This document shows, piece after piece, positions 58,723 through 64,000 of a stretch of DNA of 64,000 nucleotides. The stretch's first letter is position 1. Each line of letters starts with the position of its first letter. This DNA is from Streptomyces sp. H27-H5. GTDB taxonomy: Bacteria > Actinomycetota > Actinomycetes > Streptomycetales > Streptomycetaceae. The stretch is taken from assembly GCF_026627505.1 (NCBI RefSeq), contig NZ_JAPNLK010000032.1, positions 1-64,000 of the forward strand, written 5' to 3'. Position numbers and translations under genes: made by a program. The notes beneath the pieces were generated by a model, which saw only the letters and a list, made by a program, of their open reading frames with translations, had not been told where the DNA came from and did not search any database.

Positions 58723-60531
58723 ATGGCCACCCTTCTCGAACCGGCCGACGACCGGCTCGACACCCTGCTGTTGAGACGGTGGGACGGCGCCCCCGAGCGG
58801 GTCGCCGTCGTCGACGGCGACCGGGAGATCACCGCGGGCGAGCTCCGGGACCGGTGCCTGCGGGTCGCCTCGCTGCTGCGGCGGCGGGGGGCCCGTCCCG
58901 GAGACCGGGTGGCGGTCTACGTGGAGCGCTCCGCGGAGTTCGTGGTGGGCGTGAGCGGCGTGGTCCTCGCCGGCGCCGCCCAGGTCGCGTTCGACGCGAA
59001 CGACCCGGTGGAACGCACCCTCGACATGCTGGCCGACTGCCGGCCCCGGCTGCTGATCACCACCGAGGCCCTCCGGTCCCGGCTCCCCGCCGGGCTCGAC
59101 GTCGAGGTGGTGACGGTCGAGGAGTGCGCGACCGAGGCGCCGGTCGGCGCGTTCGAGCCGGCCGCCGATCTGGCCGAGCAGCCCGCCGTGGCCATCTACA
59201 CCTCCGGCTCCACCGGCCGCCCCAAGGCGTCCCTCATCCCGCACCGGGCGGTCACCAGCCGCCTGAAGGCGCTCCAGCGCGCCCACGGGCTGGGTGAGGA
59301 CGACCGGATGCTGCACCACACCGCGTGCAGCTTCGACATGTTCCTCATCGAGGTGTACTGGCCCCTTATCACCGGTGCCACGATCGTGATCGCCGCGCCG
59401 GGACGCCAACGCGACGCCGACTACCTCGCGCGGATGATCCGCGAGGCGGACATCACCACCTTCTACTGCGTGGTCTCCCTGCTCGACCTGTTCCTGTCGG
59501 CCCGCGGCCCGGAGGAACGCTTCGACGGGCTGCGCCGGGTCCTCACCGGCGGGGAGCCGCTCGGCCCCGAGCTGGTCCGCCGCTTCCACGCGCGGTCCAC
59601 CGCGCCGCTCACCAACCTGTACGGGCCGAGCGAGTGCACGATCTACTGCACGGCGTGGGTCCCGCCCCGGGACCCGGAGCCGGACACCGTGTACATCGGC
59701 TCCGCCATCGAGGACACCACGTTGCGGATCCTCGACGAGGACGGCCGTCCGGTGGCCGACGGGGAGCCGGGCGAGCTGTACATAGGCGGCGCCGGTCTCG
59801 CCCTGGGCTACCTCGACCGCCCCGAGCTGACGGCCGAGCGGTTCGTCCCGGACCACCTGGGCGATCCCGGCGACCTCCTCTACCGTTCCGGGGACCTCGT
59901 GCGGAGCCACCCGGTGGGCGGGCTGGAGTTCCTCGGCCGGGTGGACCTCCAGGTGAAGGTGCGGGGCTACCGCATCGAGCTCGGTGAGATCGAGGCCGTG
60001 GCCCTGCGCGTCCCCGGGGTCCGCCAGGCGGCCGCGGTCGCCTGCGGGTCCGGCGGCGAGGCGCGCCTGGTCGGCTTCCTGGTGGCCGGGCCGGGCACCG
60101 ACCCGGAGGCCATCGCCGCGGCCGTCCGCGAGGCACTGCGTTCCGCGCTGCCGGGGTACATGGTTCCCGCCGCCCTCACCGTGCTGTCGGAGCTGCCGCT
60201 GACCGCCAACGGCAAGCTGGACCGGGCCCTGTTGGCGGACCGGGCCCTGACGGCGCTGCCGGCCACCACGGCGCGGGAGACGCCCGCCGCGGAGGCGGGC
60301 GAAGTGGAGAAGCTCGTCGCCGACGTCTGGTGCCAGGTGCTCGGCCTGCCGGCGATCGGTCTGCACGACGACTTCTTCGACATCGGCGGGGACTCCTTCA
60401 AGGTGATCCGTGTGACGCGGAAGCTGGAGAAGCTGCTCGGCTTCGAGGTGCCGATGCACCTGGTGTTCGACGAGCCCACCGTCGCGGGGTTCGGCGCCGC
60501 CCTCGCCGAGCGGCAGGAGGAGGAACAGTGA
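58723..60531 (+). CDS. Second NRPS A-T didomain
   Basis: 602 residues from ATG 58723 (GGGA nine bases upstream). ATG 58708 would add five residues but follows a CA-rich tract with no ribosome binding site. A domain about 20-500: YTSGSTGRPKA has Ala for the usual final Gly, then NLYGPSE and NGKLDR. T domain with Ser558 in IGGDSFK. There is no C domain. The code DMIYLGLIYK does not match any specificity I know. It overlaps the ArgG-like gene by GTGA, and that gene overlaps the ATP-grasp gene, forming a tight three-gene cassette. The A-T protein probably activates an unusual acid, or carries an amino acid while the two ligase-type partners modify it. Confidence 0.9.
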   Translation: MATLLEPADDRLDTLLLRRWDGAPERVAVVDGDREITAGELRDRCLRVASLLRRRGARPGDRVAVYVERSAEFVVGVSGVVLAGAAQVAFDANDPVERTLDMLADCRPRLLITTEALRSRLPAGLDVEVVTVEECATEAPVGAFEPAADLAEQPAVAIYTSGSTGRPKASLIPHRAVTSRLKALQRAHGLGEDDRMLHHTACSFDMFLIEVYWPLITGATIVIAAPGRQRDADYLARMIREADITTFYCVVSLLDLFLSARGPEERFDGLRRVLTGGEPLGPELVRRFHARSTAPLTNLYGPSECTIYCTAWVPPRDPEPDTVYIGSAIEDTTLRILDEDGRPVADGEPGELYIGGAGLALGYLDRPELTAERFVPDHLGDPGDLLYRSGDLVRSHPVGGLEFLGRVDLQVKVRGYRIELGEIEAVALRVPGVRQAAAVACGSGGEARLVGFLVAGPGTDPEAIAAAVREALRSALPGYMVPAALTVLSELPLTANGKLDRALLADRALTALPATTARETPAAEAGEVEKLVADVWCQVLGLPAIGLHDDFFDIGGDSFKVIRVTRKLEKLLGFEVPMHLVFDEPTVAGFGAALAERQEEEQ

Positions 60532-61751
60532 GACCCCGGACCCTGATCCGTTCCTTCGACGACCTCCGCCTCCACGCGCCCGACCTGTCCTCCCCCGTCG
60601 TCACCCTCTTCAGCGGGGGCCTGGACAGCACGTACCTGCTGCTGCGGCTGGTGCGGGCGGGAGTACGGGACGTCCACGCGCTCAGCGTCGACCTCGGCGA
60701 GGACGAGAGCAGCGCGTGCAAGCAGGCGATGGCCGACCAACTCGGCGTCCGGCTGCACCTGGTGGACGCCCGCGAGAGGTTCGCGCAGGAGTACGTCCGC
60801 CCCGCGATCGCCGCGCACGCCGTGTACCTCGACACCCACCCGATCAGCAGCTCCCTGAGCCGGCCGCTGATCGCCGAGATCGCCGTGGACACGGCGCGCG
60901 AACTCGGCGCCGGCACGGTGCTGCACACCGCGAACCGCTCCCAGAACACCCTGCGCCGGCTCAACGGGGCCTTGGACCTGCTCGGGTTCGCGGGGCGCCA
61001 CGGCAGCCCGTACGACCTGACGCCCGTCGACCGGGACCGGAAGATGCACGAGCTGAAGGAGGCCGGGCTCGACCAGTTGAACGAGCGGCTGGTCAGCGGC
61101 GACTCCAACCTGTGGTGTCGGGAGTTCGAGTCGGGGATCCTCGACGACCCCGAGGACCACGCCGTGCCGGAGGAGCTGTACCGGTGGAGCGTGCCCCGGC
61201 CCGGGGCGGGGCCGGAGGAGATCGAGATCGGGTTCGACCGGGGCCGGCCCGTCTCGGTGGACGGTCGCGCCCTGCCGCTGACGGAGCTCGTCGAGACGCT
61301 CAACCGACGGGTCGGCGCGCACGGCATCGGCCGCTACTCCGGGCTGGAGCACCTGACCGGGGGACAGAAGGTCCTGGAGGTCAGGGAGATGCCGGCGGCG
61401 ACCCTGCTGCTGCGTTCCCACCGACACCTGGAGACGGCGACGCTGCCCGCGGAGACCATCAGGGAGAAGATGCACCAGGAGCAGATCTGGGTGCGCGAGG
61501 CGCTGGAGGGCCGTTGGTTCGACGGTCTGCGGCGGGCGAGCCAGGCCTTCGTCGACGTCTGCTCGCAGCGCGTCACCGGCACGGTGCGTTGGCGGCTCGG
61601 GGCGGGTACGGCCGTGACGCGGGCCATCGTCGCGCAGGAGCCGCTCTACCTCCGGGACCGCGAGGCGTGGGAGCACGCCTGCGTCGCCGCGGAGCAGAGC
61701 TCCTTCGGCCCGGCTCGCGAACCGAACCCGGAAAGGGTGTCCCGCACGTGA
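60528..61751 (+). CDS. Argininosuccinate synthase-like ligase
   Basis: 407 residues, GTG 60528 overlapping the A-T stop. The N-terminus has the PP-loop TLFSGGLDSTYLL (Ser29-Asp33). Residues about 185-305 follow the ArgG pattern: SGDSNLWCREFESGILDDP matches the ArgG W-S-x-D-x-NLWG block, and IEIGFDRG-PVSVDG and GAHGIGRY follow in ArgG order. ArgG adenylates the ureido oxygen of citrulline and attaches aspartate. Several otherwise conserved positions differ, so it has probably changed substrate. I see no argininosuccinate lyase gene nearby. It would be expected to form a C-N bond (amidine, guanidine or amide) on a building block. An asparagine-synthase-like reading is less likely because no glutaminase half is present. 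Confidence 0.82.
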   Translation: MRPRTLIRSFDDLRLHAPDLSSPVVTLFSGGLDSTYLLLRLVRAGVRDVHALSVDLGEDESSACKQAMADQLGVRLHLVDARERFAQEYVRPAIAAHAVYLDTHPISSSLSRPLIAEIAVDTARELGAGTVLHTANRSQNTLRRLNGALDLLGFAGRHGSPYDLTPVDRDRKMHELKEAGLDQLNERLVSGDSNLWCREFESGILDDPEDHAVPEELYRWSVPRPGAGPEEIEIGFDRGRPVSVDGRALPLTELVETLNRRVGAHGIGRYSGLEHLTGGQKVLEVREMPAATLLLRSHRHLETATLPAETIREKMHQEQIWVREALEGRWFDGLRRASQAFVDVCSQRVTGTVRWRLGAGTAVTRAIVAQEPLYLRDREAWEHACVAAEQSSFGPAREPNPERVSRT

Positions 61752-63052
61752 CGCGCACCGACGGCCCCGGGGGCGCGGCGCGGGCCCGGGACCTGCCCGT
61801 GTTGGCCGTCGTCTACGGGCGCGGCGCGGCCACCCCGCTGGGGCTCCTGGACACGGCGCGGGGGCGCTGCACGGTGGTCTTCCTCGGCGACCTGGGCGAT
61901 CCCCTGGTCGCCGCGGACCTGGCACCGGTGTCGAGGAGAACGCGGGTGGTGGACACCCGGGGGCTGACCGAGGAGCAACTGTGCGCGCTCGTCGTCGGGT
62001 TGGGGCCCGACGGGGTGGTGACGTTCAGCGATTCGCTGCTCCGGGCGACCGCGGTGGTGGCGAAGGCGTGCGGTCTGCCGTTCCACAAACCCGACACCGC
62101 GGACGTGTTGGTGGACAAGTTCCGCCAGCGCGAGGCCCTGGCGTCGGCCGGGGTCCAGAGCACCGTGTGCCGGCTGATCCGCTCCGCCGGTGACCTCGCC
62201 CCGGCGCTGGCGGCGACCGGGCTGCCGGCGGTCGTCAAGCCGCGGGCCGGGTGCAGCAGCACGGACACCTGCCGGGTGGACAGCGCGGAGGAACTCGCCG
62301 CACGGTACGCGGAGTTCACCGACGGGGTGGCGGAGCCCCGCGCGTACGTACTGGAGGAGTACCTGGTCGGCGACCCCTCGGCGGTGGGGGATTTCTGGGG
62401 CGACTACGTGTCGGTCGAGTCGGTGACCCGGGAGGGTGACACGAGGACGGCGGGGGTCACGGGCAAGTTGCCCCTGGCGTACCCCTTCCGGGAGACCGGC
62501 CTGTTCGTTCCGGCCGAGCTTCCCGAGGACCTCGTCGCGCAGGTGGTCCGGCTGGAGCGGCGGGCGTTGCGGGCGCTGGGCGTCCGCGAGGGGGTGACCC
62601 ACACGGAGATCAAGTTCACGCCGGAGGGTCCCCGGGTGATCGAGGTCAACGGACGCATCGGCGGCGGCATCTCGGACATCCTGAAGCGTTCGTCGGGAGT
62701 CGACCTGCTGGCCCACGCCGTCGAGTCGGCGCTGGGTGCCTTCGACCCGCCCGAGCCGGTGCTCGGGCTCGCCGGAGCCGACCGCAGGGTCGCCTTCCAG
62801 TACCTCGTGTCCCCGCCGTCGGACGCCTGTGTGCCGGGCGGGGACGAACTCCTCGACGACCTCTACGACATCCCCGGCGTCGAGCTGGTGGACGTCGTCA
62901 TCGACCCGGGGTGGCGGGCCGACTGGCGGGCGGGGACCGAGTGGATCCTGGGGACGGTCTACGGCTCGGTCCCCGGGTTCGCCGAGCTGCGGGTCACCCT
63001 CAAGGCGGTCCAGGACCGGATGGGCGCCTTCTGGTCCGAGGTGGAGGGCTGA
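61748..63052 (+). CDS. ATP-grasp family ligase
   Basis: 434 residues, GTG 61748 overlapping the ArgG-like stop (GTGA). ATP-grasp fold of the carboxylate-amine ligase type: VDKFRQREALASAGV (about 118-132), the phosphate-binding PAVVKPRAGCSSTDT (about 160-174), the adenine-hinge YVLEEYLVG (about 200), and the metal-binding IKFTPEGPRVIEVNGRIGGG (about 287-306, Glu and Asn ligands). Such enzymes activate a carboxylate as acyl phosphate and join it to an amine; many make dipeptides or amides in natural product pathways. As the last gene of the operon and coupled to the ArgG-like gene, it probably makes a precursor or caps the product. Partner substrates are not evident. Confidence 0.88.
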   Translation: MTRTDGPGGAARARDLPVLAVVYGRGAATPLGLLDTARGRCTVVFLGDLGDPLVAADLAPVSRRTRVVDTRGLTEEQLCALVVGLGPDGVVTFSDSLLRATAVVAKACGLPFHKPDTADVLVDKFRQREALASAGVQSTVCRLIRSAGDLAPALAATGLPAVVKPRAGCSSTDTCRVDSAEELAARYAEFTDGVAEPRAYVLEEYLVGDPSAVGDFWGDYVSVESVTREGDTRTAGVTGKLPLAYPFRETGLFVPAELPEDLVAQVVRLERRALRALGVREGVTHTEIKFTPEGPRVIEVNGRIGGGISDILKRSSGVDLLAHAVESALGAFDPPEPVLGLAGADRRVAFQYLVSPPSDACVPGGDELLDDLYDIPGVELVDVVIDPGWRADWRAGTEWILGTVYGSVPGFAELRVTLKAVQDRMGAFWSEVEG

Positions 63053-63103
63053 CACCGGCCCGTCCGGGCGGAGTCGGCCGGGCCGCGGCCGGCCCGCACG
63101 ATC

Positions 63104-63131
63104 GGGGCCGCCCCTTCGCGCGGGCGGCCCC
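63104..63131. terminator. Terminator at the right end of the biosynthetic operon
   Basis: 10-bp perfect stem GGGGCCGCCC / GGGCGGCCCC with an 8-base CTTCGCGC loop, 51 bases after the ATP-grasp stop and 6 bases before the end of the convergent phosphatase gene. It is well placed to stop transcription from both sides and marks the likely right boundary of the cluster. Confidence 0.85.
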
Positions 63132-63137
63132 CGGCGA

Positions 63138-64000
63138 TCAGGCGCCTCGCGCCGGGCGGCCCACCCAGTCCAGGCACAGCACCGTGGCGTCGTCGGTGGA
63201 CTCGACGCCGGCGCCCCGGTGGCCCGCGAGGTGTTCCAGGATCGCCCCCGGCACCTGGGAGGGCGGCAGCAGGCGGGTGCTGGTGACGGCCCGGGCGAGT
63301 GCGCGCGTGCTGTAGCTCTCGCCGCCCGGCGAGGCCACGTCGTAGACCCCGTCGCTCGCGAAGATCAGCCGGTCCCCCGGCTCGGCCCGGAAGTCCTGGC
63401 AGGTGTAGACCGTGTCCTCGAACATGCCGAGGGGCAGCTGCGCCTCCAGCTCCACGGTCTCGACGTTGCCGTCGCGCAACCGCCAGACCTTCGGCGACCC
63501 GGCGTCGACGATCTCGACGCGCCCCGTGTCCAGGTGGAAGTCGAGCAGGAGCATCGCCAGATGGCGCTCGCCCCGGTACTGCCCGTAGACCGCCTGGTCG
63601 GCGAGGGAGGCCTGGTCCACCAGGCCGAGCCCGGCGCGGCGCGCGTTGCGCACGGCGTTGACCGCCAGGTTCGTCAGCAGCGCGGCGTCGATCCCGTCGC
63701 CCATGCCGTTGTTGACGCCCAGGAACAGGTGGTCGGCCGAGGTCGACCAGTCGAAGCTGTCGCCGTAGATGGCGTAGGCGGGCTCCAGCTGTGCGCCGAG
63801 GCTGTACTCGGGGCGGGCGCAGGAGCGGCCGGGGAGCAGCTGCCACTGCATCTCGGCGGCGAGGGTCAGCCGGTCCGTGCGCCGTGCCTGACGGAAGAGG
63901 TCGGTGTCCCGTTCGGCGACGAGGAGCTCGTGGGCGAGCGCGTCGGCCACGAGCCCCAACTCGTCCCCGATCTCGGGCGTACGGGCGGCCCGGGGCAACG
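63138..64000 (-). CDS. PP2C/SpoIIE-type serine/threonine phosphatase (N-terminus beyond the window)
   Basis: The frame is open to the right edge, so at least 287 residues are visible and the true start is probably outside. The visible part is the PP2C-like SpoIIE domain: the QWQLLPG entry motif, YGDSFDW (in place of the common GGDWYD), NNGMGDG (in place of GDVxGHG), VDAGSPKVW, LIFASDGVYD, and a C-terminal ESTDDATVLCLDW metal site. Preceding residues about 15-50 look helical and may link to a sensor domain. It dephosphorylates regulatory proteins, typically anti-anti-sigma factors. It is convergent with, and outside, the biosynthetic operon. Confidence 0.85.
   Translation of the reverse strand, partial: LPRAARTPEIGDELGLVADALAHELLVAERDTDLFRQARRTDRLTLAAEMQWQLLPGRSCARPEYSLGAQLEPAYAIYGDSFDWSTSADHLFLGVNNGMGDGIDAALLTNLAVNAVRNARRAGLGLVDQASLADQAVYGQYRGERHLAMLLLDFHLDTGRVEIVDAGSPKVWRLRDGNVETVELEAQLPLGMFEDTVYTCQDFRAEPGDRLIFASDGVYDVASPGGESYSTRALARAVTSTRLLPPSQVPGAILEHLAGHRGAGVESTDDATVLCLDWVGRPARGA

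Noticed and set aside
60528..61751. Truncated asparagine synthase lacking the glutaminase half
   Set aside because: The region after the PP-loop follows the ArgG order (NLW block, then G-F-x-x-G-x-P, then GIGR) rather than the AsnB GEGADELFGGY pattern.

Overview
The window looks like a chromosomal segment of an actinomycete, most likely Streptomyces or a close relative. The evidence is uniformly very high GC, strong third-position G/C bias, GTG and TTG starts, and Streptomyces-type proteins (DUF5997, DUF6296, SpoIIE-type phosphatases). The dominant content is a large hybrid NRPS-PKS gene cluster from about 15.4 to 63.05 kb. I do not recognise it as the cluster of any known product. No gene-free stretch exceeds 300 bases; the longest is the divergent control region at 24290-24561.

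Layout. (1) 1-6 kb holds the 3' end of a transposase at the left edge, then housekeeping or signalling genes: a LysR-type substrate-binding protein without HTH, DUF5997, DUF6296, a PRC-barrel protein, a PAS-PAS-GAF-SpoIIE phosphatase, an IclR regulator and an ABM monooxygenase. (2) 6.2-8.0 kb is a minus-strand trio: a 61-codon peptide gene, a SAM methyltransferase and an M24-type metallopeptidase. (3) 8.1-12.8 kb holds a 5'-truncated N-hydroxylase relic, an amidohydrolase, an MbtH-like protein and a two-gene ABC-2 exporter. (4) 13.0-15.9 kb holds a membrane M28 peptidase and a GNAT acetyltransferase. (5) 15.9-24.3 kb holds a C-A-T-C-A-T-TE NRPS and a convergent type II thioesterase. (6) 24.6-63.05 kb is one long plus-strand unit whose genes are mostly joined by 4-base ATGA/GTGA overlaps: asparagine synthase, Asp/Glu-type racemase, A-T didomain, C-A-T-C-A-T NRPS, Asp/Asn beta-hydroxylase-like oxygenase, KS-AT-KR-ACP PKS, a 2941-residue NRPS (C-A with inserted luciferase-like monooxygenase-T-Cy-A with inserted oxidase-T), KS-AT-KR-DH-ACP PKS, C-A-T NRPS, a second A-T didomain, an argininosuccinate-synthase-like protein and an ATP-grasp ligase. 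(7) 63.1 kb to the right edge is a PP2C/SpoIIE phosphatase running out of the window.

How the genes may work together (inference). If read in gene order from the A-T didomain at 27.2 kb, the line would join: an unknown acid, glycine, an unknown acid, a malonate reduced to beta-hydroxy, an alpha-oxidised glycine, a cysteine made into a thiazole, a malonate reduced (and perhaps dehydrated), and an unknown acid. It would end on the upstream NRPS at 15.9 kb, which carries the only cis thioesterase and whose A domains look basic (Arg/Lys-like) and serine-like. Glycine (two sites) and cysteine are the well supported specificities; they were read by eye from the ten-residue A-domain codes. The asparagine synthase, racemase, hydroxylase, ArgG-like protein and ATP-grasp enzyme probably make or tailor the non-standard units. 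MbtH supports the A domains, the type II TE proofreads, and the ABC pair probably exports the product.
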